A stretch of 9,023 nucleotides of DNA from Bacteroidales bacterium (GTDB lineage Bacteria > Bacteroidota > Bacteroidia > Bacteroidales > UBA7960), in contig PWNY01000380.1 of NCBI GenBank assembly GCA_003557805.1, forward strand, positions 1 to 9,023, read 5' to 3'. The translations under genes were made by a program, and so were the position numbers. Below the pieces are notes generated by a model. The model saw nothing but the letters and a program-made list of their open reading frames with translations. It was not told where the DNA came from and did no database searches. Below, in pieces: positions 1 through 6,925 of this stretch (position 1 is the first letter of the stretch; every line of letters starts with the position of its first letter).

Positions 1-1
1 A

Positions 2-718
2 GCTCATTCACGTGGCATTATTTCTCCACCTGAAGAGCTGGGGCTCGATGAGTTTTACAAAAAATACCTTGATGCGAGCGGGTTGCCTGTCATCTCATCA
101 TGGATAGTTTATGATGAAGCCTTGATACTTACAAGGGAAATTGTTAACCATATGGTTTCTGAAATACCGGCAAAGGCACTGGATCGTATGATAAAGGACG
201 GGGTTAGGGTAGGAGTTATCGGACGAAACCAGATTACAACAGATATGCCGGAGTACAGTGACCTGAATGAGGCCTTCCCCGGATCTCCATGGGATAATTT
301 CAGGGGACTGGGGCCAACACTTGCAAGGCCACTGGCCAGTTCTGGTGAGGAGAACCTGCTGGGGTTACCGGGTGACATATACAGTGGGGAGAACATCCTT
401 ATTCATGAATTTGCCCATGCAATAGACCTTATGGGGTTGAGGCCAACCGTGGATGGTTTTGAAGAAGAATTGCTCTATATTTACAATAAAGCAATGGAAG
501 AAGGACTTTGGCAGAACACATATGCTGCTGTTAACAGTGAGGAGTATTTTGCAGAAGGGGTTCAGTCATGGTACAATGCGAACAGGTTTGCGGACCCACC
601 GGATGGTGTTCACAATCACGTAAATACAAGGGATAAGTTAAAGGAGTACGACAGGAGGCTGTATGATCTATTGTCAAAATATTTCCCGGATGATGAACCC
701 GATTTTTTTAATTTTTAA
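2..718 (+). CDS. Zinc metallopeptidase, lethal-factor-like (M34/ATLF) active site; 5' end missing
   Basis: This is the C-terminal 238 residues of a protein whose start lies left of the window; the frame is open from base 2. A TTG at 83 is internal, because the residues before it (FYKKYLDASG) align with the downstream paralogue. HEFAH (404-418) is a gluzincin zinc helix. A block YAAVNSEEYFAE starts at the Tyr at 521; its Glu at 542-544 is the expected third zinc ligand and the Tyr the expected transition-state stabiliser. As I recall it, anthrax lethal factor has the same arrangement, with Y728 and E735 seven residues apart. Other features shared with the paralogue are PVISS, RGLG, EEN-(L/I)-L and HNH-x-x-TR. 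The visible part has no cysteine. About half of its residues match the next gene by eye, so the pair is a tandem duplication. Peptidase activity is likely from the intact site, but the substrate is unknown. Secretion is assumed from the paralogue. Confidence 0.85.
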   Translation, partial: AHSRGIISPPEELGLDEFYKKYLDASGLPVISSWIVYDEALILTREIVNHMVSEIPAKALDRMIKDGVRVGVIGRNQITTDMPEYSDLNEAFPGSPWDNFRGLGPTLARPLASSGEENLLGLPGDIYSGENILIHEFAHAIDLMGLRPTVDGFEEELLYIYNKAMEEGLWQNTYAAVNSEEYFAEGVQSWYNANRFADPPDGVHNHVNTRDKLKEYDRRLYDLLSKYFPDDEPDFFNF

Positions 719-721
719 AGG
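717..721 (+). promoter_or_regulatory. Candidate ribosome binding site AAAGG deciding the start at 729
   Basis: AAAGG overlaps the TAA stop of the upstream peptidase gene and lies 7 nt before ATG 729. It is the best Shine-Dalgarno-like match near any candidate start of the second peptidase gene. It supports 729 over ATG 663 and ATG 783, and suggests translational coupling across the 10-nt gap. Shine-Dalgarno sequences are often weak or unused in Bacteroidota, so this is supportive only. Confidence 0.45.
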
Positions 722-728
722 CATAAAT

Positions 729-1580
729 ATGAGAATGTTGCCAGTAAACCACCCAATTATCCATGCAAACTATTCCAGGACAATGTTTATGTCTTTATTG
801 GTTTTAATTGTTGTTTGCTTTTTCTCAAAAGGAGTATTTGCCCTTGATTTTAAGGACGAGGATCAGATAAGAGTTAGCACTCCGCCTCCTGAGCTTGATC
901 TTGATCCGTTTTACAAAAAATATGTGGATGCAGGCGGCTTTCCGGTAATAAGCTCATATCTTGTTCCTGATGAGGCCCTGCTGCAGGCCCGAAGACAGAT
1001 ACTTGCAATGACGGCTGAATTGCCCCGGCATGTTATAGACACTATGCAGGCCTATGGAGTAAGGCTCGGTATCATGGCAGCCCGATACGAAGGAACCACG
1101 GATATCCCGGAACACAACTTTTTAAAGAATGACACAATAAACTGGGATGTAAGGGCAAGGGGGCTTGGAGGAACCCCGCGGCTTCCCCTTACCACGGCAT
1201 CGGAAGAAAACATACTCTGCTACCAGATTGATAAGTATCATGCCGAGGATATATTAATACACGAGTTTGCACATACCATTCACCTTGTGGGTCTTGTTCT
1301 TAATTACCCTGATTTTAATGACAGGCTGCGTGAACTCCTCGATGATGCCCGTTCAAAAGGCCTTTGGAAGGATACTTATGCCGAGACCAATATTGAGGAG
1401 TACTGGGCTGAAGGAGTGCAGACCTGGTTCAACGTAAATGCCACGGTTCCCGAACCTGACGGTTTGCACAACCATATTGGTACCCGGGATCAGCTCAGGG
1501 ATTATGACCCTGGTCTGTATGAACTATTAAAGGAGTTTTTCCCGGATACGGATGAGTGTATTTCCTGCCATTGTGAATAA
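729..1580 (+). CDS. Secreted zinc metallopeptidase, lethal-factor-like active site; paralogue of upstream gene
   Basis: The 283-residue product starts at ATG 729, 10 nt after the upstream stop. AAAGG at 717-721 sits 7 nt before this ATG, and the start supplies arginines ahead of the hydrophobic core. The frame stays open back to an ATG at 663 inside the upstream gene; ATG 783 would leave a signal peptide with no positive charge. The core MSLLVLIVVCFF is followed by VFA, so signal peptidase I probably cuts after Ala38. Zinc ligands are the two His of HEFAH (178-182) and Glu224 in the block from Tyr217 (YAETNIEEYWAE); Tyr217 is the likely catalytic tyrosine. RGLG, EENILC and HNH-x-x-TR are shared family features. 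Unlike its neighbour it has cysteines in the mature part: Cys164 and a terminal cluster at 277, 280 and 282. It probably acts in the periplasm or outside the cell. The family is recognisable as a gluzincin, but I know of no assigned substrate. Confidence 0.9.
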   Translation: MRMLPVNHPIIHANYSRTMFMSLLVLIVVCFFSKGVFALDFKDEDQIRVSTPPPELDLDPFYKKYVDAGGFPVISSYLVPDEALLQARRQILAMTAELPRHVIDTMQAYGVRLGIMAARYEGTTDIPEHNFLKNDTINWDVRARGLGGTPRLPLTTASEENILCYQIDKYHAEDILIHEFAHTIHLVGLVLNYPDFNDRLRELLDDARSKGLWKDTYAETNIEEYWAEGVQTWFNVNATVPEPDGLHNHIGTRDQLRDYDPGLYELLKEFFPDTDECISCHCE

Positions 1581-1624
1581 TAACAGTTAATTGTTTAACC
1601 CCACCACTGTCAAAATCCAATCCA

Positions 1625-3925
1625 ATGAATCAAAAACATATCAGGTCTTTATCAGGGCTTTTTTTCGCAATAGCTTTGCTGCTTATTACCTCCTGTTCGG
1701 AGCAGGCAGGCATTACTGAAAAAAACTATGAAAGGGCAGAGGAGTATTTCCGTCCAAATATCAGCCAGAAGGTTTATCACCTCGAGGTTAACCCAAACTG
1801 GATAGGGGATGGTCCGGATTTCTGGCATGTTACAAATACCAGGGAGGGAAAGAGGTTTTTTCTAACACTGCCAAAGGAGGGAGAGAGCCGTGAGGCTTTT
1901 GATCATGACGAACTTGCCGCAGGCCTTAACAGAATTGCTAATCTGGAGGCAGACCCTGCAGATCTGCCTTTTGACCGTATAAGCTTTATAACTGATGATA
2001 TTATAGAGTTCAGGATTGAGGATTTAATCTGGAAGTATAATATTTCAACAGGAGAGCTTGAATCCAGGGATTCAGATAGGGAAAGGCCTGAAGGTGTGGT
2101 TTCACCCGACGGTCGTTTCGAGGCATTTATCCGCGATTACAATATATATGTGCGTACCATAGAAAGTGGGGAGGTGGTCCGGTTGAGCAATTCAGGGGAA
2201 TATCTTTATGAGTACGGTAACAGTTACGGCTGGGCAGATGTTATCGAAGAGCCTGACGGGGAAAGACCTGAAAACCTTTTTGTAAGGTGGTCACCGGATT
2301 CAGAGAGGCTGCTTACTTATATTGCCGATTTAAGGGTTGCTGAGAAGATGTATATGCTTGACTTTACCGTGGATACTCTTTACAGGCCACGACTGCTAAG
2401 TTATTATCGCGGCTCACCTGGCGATACCACAATAGTTTACCATATACCTGTTATATTCGATATTAACAGTGGCAGGGAGTATTTTATTGATGTTGATCCG
2501 ATACCCCATTTTATGAATGTTAACTTCCAGTGGACAAAAGAGGGCAGGGAACTGTTTGCCCTCTATCCACACCGGGGGTTCAAACAGGTTGATATTATAA
2601 GGGTTGATGCAACTAATGGCGAAGTCTTTACTGTTCTGTCTGATCATACCGATATTTCTATAGAATATGGGCACGTTGTTCATGAAAGGGTAGGGGATGA
2701 CCTGTTGCTGTTCAGCTCTCAAAGAAGCGGCTGGAACCATTTATACATGTATAACAGGAATACCGGCGAGCTTGTAAACCAGGTTACAGATGGTGACTTT
2801 GTTTTCAAGCGGCTTGTAAATATTGATGAGGACAGCCGTACCATCTATTTTTTGGCAGGTGGTAGGGAAGAGGGGCGTAATCCCTATTATGATCACCTCT
2901 ATGCTGTTAATTTTGATGGCTCCGGTCTTCGATTGCTTTCACCTGAGGATGCACATCACCAGGTAAGTGTTTCACCATGCGGGAACTATTTACTGGATAA
3001 TTACTCCACCCCGGAAATGCCCACAGTTTCAGTCGTTAGGGAACTACCTTCTGGTGATGATATATTGAGGGTAAGTGAAGCTGATATCGGTGACCTTTTG
3101 GAAATGGGCTGGCAGCCACCAATAAGTTTTACTGTTAAGGCCCGTGACAATGAAACGGATATATACGGGCTCCTATACAGGCCTGCAGGGTTTTCGTCCA
3201 GGTCATCCTACCCCCTTATTAACTATACCTATACCGGGCCGCATGCCTCCATTGTTCCAAAATCTTTCAGTACGGCCCTTATAAATATTATGGTACCCTT
3301 TACCGAGTTCGGCTTTGCCGTCATGGTGGTGGACGGTCTTGGCACGGCCCAGAGGTCTCTTGATTTCAGGAGCTGGTCCTACCGAAATATTGGCGGTAAC
3401 GTAGACTGCCATGTTGCAGCAATTGAGCAGTTGTCCGGGAAGTTCTCCTGGCTGAACACCGCTGATGGGGTCGGCATCTTTGGGCATTCCGCAGGCGGTT
3501 ATGACGTGGGAAGAGCAATGCTTATGCATCCTGATGTTTTCACGGTTGGAGTTGCATCTGCTGCCGATCATGACCACCGGATGGAAAAGGCCTGGTGGCC
3601 TGAAATGTTCATGGGATACCCGGTAGGGGATTTCTACCATGAACAGTCCAACATTACCAATGCAGCAAAACTTGAGGGTCATTTACTTATTGCACACGGT
3701 GCAATTGATGAGAATGTTAACCCCTCAGCATCCTATAAGCTTGCTGAGTACCTTATCAGGGACGGAAAGGATTTTGACATGCTAATCCTGCCGGGCCGCC
3801 GGCACAGTTTTGGCCGTGATCACGGGGATTATTTCACCAAGGTCAGGTGGAACTATTTTATCAGGCATCTGCTGGGAGAGGAACCTGTCCACAATTATCA
3901 GTTCCGTACACTGGATGAGTGGTAA
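1625..3925 (+). CDS. S9B-family serine peptidase lipoprotein (DPP IV-like)
   Basis: The 766-residue protein is close to the usual size for bacterial DPP IV-like enzymes. The N-terminus has a hydrophobic core ending in lipobox I-T-S-C (Cys24), so it should be lipid-anchored and face the periplasm or outside. Residues of roughly 90-480 form the beta-propeller domain, with WSPDSERL and RSGWNHLYMY as typical strands; a Glu pair (208-209) lies where DPP IV has its substrate-binding Glu pair, but in a changed context. The alpha/beta hydrolase domain holds nucleophile Ser622 in GHSAGGYD, Asp695 in DENVN and His727 in RRHSF, with spacings (73 and 32) like those of human DPP IV. Tyr536 in YTGP matches the oxyanion tyrosine and Asn697 matches Asn710. 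Positions that form the proline pocket look different (Ala623, His651, Glu654, Trp658), so X-Pro dipeptidyl cleavage should not be assumed. It lies 44 nt after the metallopeptidase pair and is probably cotranscribed with it. Confidence 0.93.
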   Translation: MNQKHIRSLSGLFFAIALLLITSCSEQAGITEKNYERAEEYFRPNISQKVYHLEVNPNWIGDGPDFWHVTNTREGKRFFLTLPKEGESREAFDHDELAAGLNRIANLEADPADLPFDRISFITDDIIEFRIEDLIWKYNISTGELESRDSDRERPEGVVSPDGRFEAFIRDYNIYVRTIESGEVVRLSNSGEYLYEYGNSYGWADVIEEPDGERPENLFVRWSPDSERLLTYIADLRVAEKMYMLDFTVDTLYRPRLLSYYRGSPGDTTIVYHIPVIFDINSGREYFIDVDPIPHFMNVNFQWTKEGRELFALYPHRGFKQVDIIRVDATNGEVFTVLSDHTDISIEYGHVVHERVGDDLLLFSSQRSGWNHLYMYNRNTGELVNQVTDGDFVFKRLVNIDEDSRTIYFLAGGREEGRNPYYDHLYAVNFDGSGLRLLSPEDAHHQVSVSPCGNYLLDNYSTPEMPTVSVVRELPSGDDILRVSEADIGDLLEMGWQPPISFTVKARDNETDIYGLLYRPAGFSSRSSYPLINYTYTGPHASIVPKSFSTALINIMVPFTEFGFAVMVVDGLGTAQRSLDFRSWSYRNIGGNVDCHVAAIEQLSGKFSWLNTADGVGIFGHSAGGYDVGRAMLMHPDVFTVGVASAADHDHRMEKAWWPEMFMGYPVGDFYHEQSNITNAAKLEGHLLIAHGAIDENVNPSASYKLAEYLIRDGKDFDMLILPGRRHSFGRDHGDYFTKVRWNYFIRHLLGEEPVHNYQFRTLDEW

Positions 3926-3931
3926 GAGCTG

Positions 3932-4801
3932 TCAAGCCTGCAAATCGATGGTGTTCCTGAACTCCTTCGGGGTTTTGCCGTTAATTTTTCTGAATACCCT
4001 GTTAAAGTAAGAAAGGTTTGTAAAACCCGATTCGGATGCTACCTGTGATATTGTCATATCTTTGTTCAAAAGCAACTCACAGGCCTTTTTTATTCTGATC
4101 TCATTTAAGAACTCTGTGAATGTCTTCCTTGTCCTTTCCCTGAAAAAGCGGCAAAATGCCTCCTTGTTCATGCTTGCCACCTCTGCAGCCTCTGAAAGGC
4201 TTATTTTCCTGTGGCTTTCATCAATAAGGAAACGCACAACATTATCCATCCGCTTTCCCTCTTTCATCGAGTAATGTAAAAGTATGTCAGCTTTATTAAG
4301 CCGGTGCAGTACAGGCCTGGTAATCAGGTAATGAAGGATTTCAAGGCTGATAATTATTCTTGACAGCCCTCCTATGTCCCTTAATTTCATTATCCTGGAC
4401 TTGATAAAGGAGCTGTCGTCGAAGACCCGGTAGCAACCGTTCAGGCTCTCAAAAAACTCAATTACCCTTCCAAATTCTTCTATCCCGCTGAATTTTGAAG
4501 TAATTATGCTCACATCGTAGAATATACTTTCACTGTATGCCCGCTTGGAGGTGTTTTCAGTGTAGTATACCTTATCATTCCTGAAAACATGGGGTATGTT
4601 GGGACTGAGCAGGTATAGCTCTCCCGGCCTGAACCTGCCGATATAATCTCCTACTATGAGGTTGCCAATGCCGTCAAACAGAACGGTTAACTGAACCTCA
4701 GGGTGCTGGTGAAGTTTGTCGTAGAAATGGTTAACATCATCTACCTGATGTCTTACAAGCTCATTTTCAGGCTTTGGTATCTTAAAAGGCAGGACCTTCA
4801 T
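3932..4801 (-). CDS. AraC-family transcriptional regulator (cupin sensor plus double HTH)
   Basis: The 289-residue product starts at ATG 4801. A longer reading from TTG at 4834 is disfavoured because it overlaps a promoter-like element. Residues of about 25-75 form a cupin-type ligand domain (HQHPEVQLTVLF, then PGELYLLSPNIPHVF), common in Bacteroidota regulators that sense sugars. The C-terminal AraC domain has a first helix-turn-helix at about 189-234 (ISLSEAAEVASMNKEAFCRF) and a second at about 239-272 (ISQVASESGFTNLSYFNRVF), ending in the typical GKTPKEFR. It lies just downstream of the GH97/symporter pair on the same strand but is separated from it by an intrinsic terminator, so it is probably a separate unit. 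Control of that pair is the natural guess from position and family. It ends tail-to-tail with the S9B gene, 6 nt apart. The ligand cannot be read from the sequence. Confidence 0.93.
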   Translation of the reverse strand: MKVLPFKIPKPENELVRHQVDDVNHFYDKLHQHPEVQLTVLFDGIGNLIVGDYIGRFRPGELYLLSPNIPHVFRNDKVYYTENTSKRAYSESIFYDVSIITSKFSGIEEFGRVIEFFESLNGCYRVFDDSSFIKSRIMKLRDIGGLSRIIISLEILHYLITRPVLHRLNKADILLHYSMKEGKRMDNVVRFLIDESHRKISLSEAAEVASMNKEAFCRFFRERTRKTFTEFLNEIRIKKACELLLNKDMTISQVASESGFTNLSYFNRVFRKINGKTPKEFRNTIDLQA

Positions 4802-4802
4802 A

Positions 4803-4822
4803 TGTAATATATCATTATTACA
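4803..4822. promoter_or_regulatory. Perfect 7-bp inverted repeat just upstream of the araC-type start codon
   Basis: TGTAATA (4803-4809) and TATTACA (4816-4822) are perfect inverted copies around a 6-bp spacer, ending 1 nt before the ATG at 4801. If the -7 element at 4832-4839 is real, the repeat lies within the 5' untranslated leader. It could be an operator for self-regulation or a weak leader hairpin. AT-rich sequence makes chance occurrence possible. Confidence 0.35.
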
Positions 4823-4831
4823 ATATGGGTT

Positions 4832-4839
4832 CAAAAATA
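4832..4839 (-). promoter_or_regulatory. Candidate Bacteroidota -7 element for the araC-type gene
   Basis: Read on the minus strand this is TATTTTTG, which fits the Bacteroidota sigma-ABfr -7 consensus TAnnTTTG. It would place transcription about 25 nt before ATG 4801. No clear -33 TTTG is found at the usual 19-21 nt spacing, so the call rests on one element in an AT-rich stretch. Confidence 0.35.
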
Positions 4840-4912
4840 ATAAATTAAATCAATTTTATACCATAAACTGCCATTATAATGAAACCGGAATATTACCAGT
4901 CCAAAAATGGGA

Positions 4913-4945
4913 TAAAAAAAAGCTGCCCTTAAACCGGACAGCTTT
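4913..4945 (-). terminator. Intrinsic terminator after the GH97 gene
   Basis: On the minus strand, AAAGCTG (4945-4939) pairs with CAGCTTT (4925-4919). An inner CC/GG extends the stem after one mismatch, around a loop of about 7 nt, and a run of eight T follows (4921-4914). The stem begins 4 nt after the GH97 stop codon. This is a textbook Rho-independent signal and separates the symporter-GH97 transcript from the regulator gene. Confidence 0.85.
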
Positions 4946-4949
4946 CCTT

Positions 4950-6923
4950 TTAGTTTTGGACCGGGCTTAGGATGGCGGCCCAGCCTCCTCCCTCAGCCAT
5001 TTCTATAACTATTTTGTCACCGGCCCTGATCGTTTTACTGTCAATTATATGATCCATAGCCTGCCTGTCTGCATTTGGCCCGTCCATTACGAAGTCCATC
5101 CGGTAGGCCTCACCGTTGTCCAGGAAATCCAGCTCAAACTCAAGTGTCCTCTCCTGCCAGTTGGTCATTGCACCGATATACCACTTGTCCTGGTACTGCC
5201 TTGCAACTGCTGCATATTCGCCAACTCTTCCCCCAAGGCCTATGGTTTTATCCCATATTACAGGCATGCGTGAAATAAATCCGGTATATTCCGGTTCCCT
5301 TAGATAGTTTGAAGGGTTATCTGCAAGCATCTGCATAGGGCTTTCATACATAACATACATTGCGGCCTGGTGTGCCCTTGTTCCCTGGCTCATCGGTTCG
5401 GTGTACCTTATGCAGAAGTTATCCTGTGTTGCATTTATCATTGCTCCCGGTGTGTAGTCCATGGGCCCGGCAGCCATACGTATGAAGGGTAAGGTTACAT
5501 TGTGCCTGGGCGTTATGTTATCGCTCCATTTATGGTTTTCAAGGCCCTGCACCCCTTCATAAGTCAGTACGTTGGGATACTTCCTGTTAAGTCCGACCGG
5601 CTTGTAGGATCCGTGGAAGTTTACAAGCAGTTCCCTTTCAGCAGCTGCAGCTGCAACCCTCTCATAATAGTTTACCATGTCCTGATCGGCCCGTACCATG
5701 AAGTCAACCTTTATGCCCTTTGCACCCCAGGCTGCAAAACGGTCCAGTGCTCCTTCAAGTTCGCGGTCCAGGGCATTCCCAAGTACCCATAGAACTATTC
5801 CTACATTCATTTGCTCAGCGTAACTGAACAGTTCGTCAAGGTCAATATCAGGGTTGGGCCTGGTAAGATCCTGGGTGGTTATTGTCCACCCTTCGTCTAG
5901 AATTATATACTCAAGGCCATATTCGGAGGCAAAATCTATATAGTATTTATAGGTATCGGTATTAATACCGGCCCTGAAGTCCACACCGTAAATGTTGTTT
6001 GCATTCCACCAGTCCCACGCCACCTTGCCAGGCTTTATCCAGTCAGTCCTGGGAAGCACATTCGGTGTAGATAGTTTGTAAACCAGCTCATTCTCAAGCA
6101 GGCCGGCTGCCTTTGTTTCAATCTTCATTATCCTCCAGGGATATGTTCTCCTGCCGGATGTCCGGGCTATAAATTCCTCATTTTCGATTATTATTTCCTG
6201 GCGGTCACCCCTCTGTGTACTTTCCCTTATAACAGGGGGGAATTCACCGGTAAGCCTGTTGGCCCCGCTTCCAAACAGGAAAAAGTTGGGATAATCATAC
6301 AGGTCTGCCTCGGTAAGCAGGATATGGGTGTTCCTCTCGGTGATAAGAAGCATTGGCAGGGCACCGTATTCATCTTCTCCCAGATTGGCCAGCCTGATGT
6401 CCTCATAAAGGTTCTCATAGTGGGACTGGAAAGTGGGACTGCTTTCAACGGGCCAGAAAAAGCGGTGGTTTGCCTCAAAGTTGAACTCTATTGTTTCATT
6501 CACTATTTCGATAAGACTTTCTGGAAAATCCGTTATAAAACGGTAGGCCACACCCCTGTTGTATGCTCTGAACTCCACACTGTAACCGTCCCTGAACTCA
6601 ATTAGAAGCCTGTTGTAGGTATTGTCAATAAAGCGCTTTTTTACCGGCACTACAGCTTCAATTACCTCAGACACCTGGTTTTCGCTGCTTCGCCTTACCC
6701 TCGGGTTATAACCGGGATTGTTGCCGGTCGCGGTTCTAATACCCAGGGGTGAGGGGAGTAAAAGGCGTTCGCCGCCCCTGTATACAGACCATCTTAATTG
6801 ATCTTCAACATGGACAACAACCCTAATCTCCCCGTCGGGTGATATAAGTTCATGGGTATTGCCGTTCCCCCTGGAGGGAAACAGCAATACCATAAATACT
6901 GTTACAATAAGAGCTATTTTCAT
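4950..6923 (-). CDS. Secreted glycoside hydrolase family 97 enzyme, retaining (alpha-galactosidase-like) type
   Basis: The 657-residue protein begins with a signal peptide (MKIALIVTVFMVLLFPSRG), so it should be periplasmic. Domain order fits GH97: an N-terminal beta-sandwich (about 25-280, starting HELISPDGEIRVVV), a TIM barrel (about 295-555, with AWDWWN and YIILDEGW) and a C-terminal beta domain to the end. GH97 contains inverting alpha-glucosidases such as SusB and retaining alpha-galactosidases such as BT1871. In the retaining enzymes the nucleophile is an Asp in the barrel; here Asp407 sits in GIKVDFMVR, as expected for that type. Glu456 (TYEGVQG) and Glu462 (GLENHKW) are the acid/base or calcium-ligand candidates. 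Asp407 to Glu462 spans 55 residues, the spacing I recall between D415 and E470 in BT1871. Its length is also closer to BT1871 than to SusB. The gene starts 2 nt after the symporter stop and is surely cotranscribed. Exact sugar specificity is inferred. Confidence 0.93.
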   Translation of the reverse strand: MKIALIVTVFMVLLFPSRGNGNTHELISPDGEIRVVVHVEDQLRWSVYRGGERLLLPSPLGIRTATGNNPGYNPRVRRSSENQVSEVIEAVVPVKKRFIDNTYNRLLIEFRDGYSVEFRAYNRGVAYRFITDFPESLIEIVNETIEFNFEANHRFFWPVESSPTFQSHYENLYEDIRLANLGEDEYGALPMLLITERNTHILLTEADLYDYPNFFLFGSGANRLTGEFPPVIRESTQRGDRQEIIIENEEFIARTSGRRTYPWRIMKIETKAAGLLENELVYKLSTPNVLPRTDWIKPGKVAWDWWNANNIYGVDFRAGINTDTYKYYIDFASEYGLEYIILDEGWTITTQDLTRPNPDIDLDELFSYAEQMNVGIVLWVLGNALDRELEGALDRFAAWGAKGIKVDFMVRADQDMVNYYERVAAAAAERELLVNFHGSYKPVGLNRKYPNVLTYEGVQGLENHKWSDNITPRHNVTLPFIRMAAGPMDYTPGAMINATQDNFCIRYTEPMSQGTRAHQAAMYVMYESPMQMLADNPSNYLREPEYTGFISRMPVIWDKTIGLGGRVGEYAAVARQYQDKWYIGAMTNWQERTLEFELDFLDNGEAYRMDFVMDGPNADRQAMDHIIDSKTIRAGDKIVIEMAEGGGWAAILSPVQN

Positions 6924-6925
6924 TT

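Noticed and set aside
83..85. TTG at 83 as the true start of the first peptidase
   Set aside because: The frame is open to the window edge and the residues before it align with the mature part of the paralogue, so the real start is outside the window.
663..728. ATG 663 as the start of the second metallopeptidase
   Set aside because: It overlaps the end of the upstream gene by 56 nt and adds an odd tail before the signal peptide. ATG 729 has a Shine-Dalgarno-like AAAGG.
2..1580. A toxin locus, suggested by the lethal-factor-like site
   Set aside because: No translocation subunit, immunity gene or toxin delivery domain is present; only the catalytic geometry is similar.
1582..1599. Small inverted repeat GTTAA-TTGT-TTAAC between the second peptidase gene and the S9B gene
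   Set aside because: The stem is 5 bp, all but one pair A-T, with no T run after it; too weak to call a terminator or operator.
3203..3682. Minus-strand open frame of 159 codons inside the S9B peptidase gene
   Set aside because: It lies antisense to the catalytic domain, whose plus-strand motifs are intact, and its translation shows no recognisable family, signal peptide or domain.
4802..4834. TTG 4834 as the start of the AraC-type regulator
   Set aside because: It would add 11 residues without family support and overlaps the TAnnTTTG element. ATG 4801 fits the cupin domain better.
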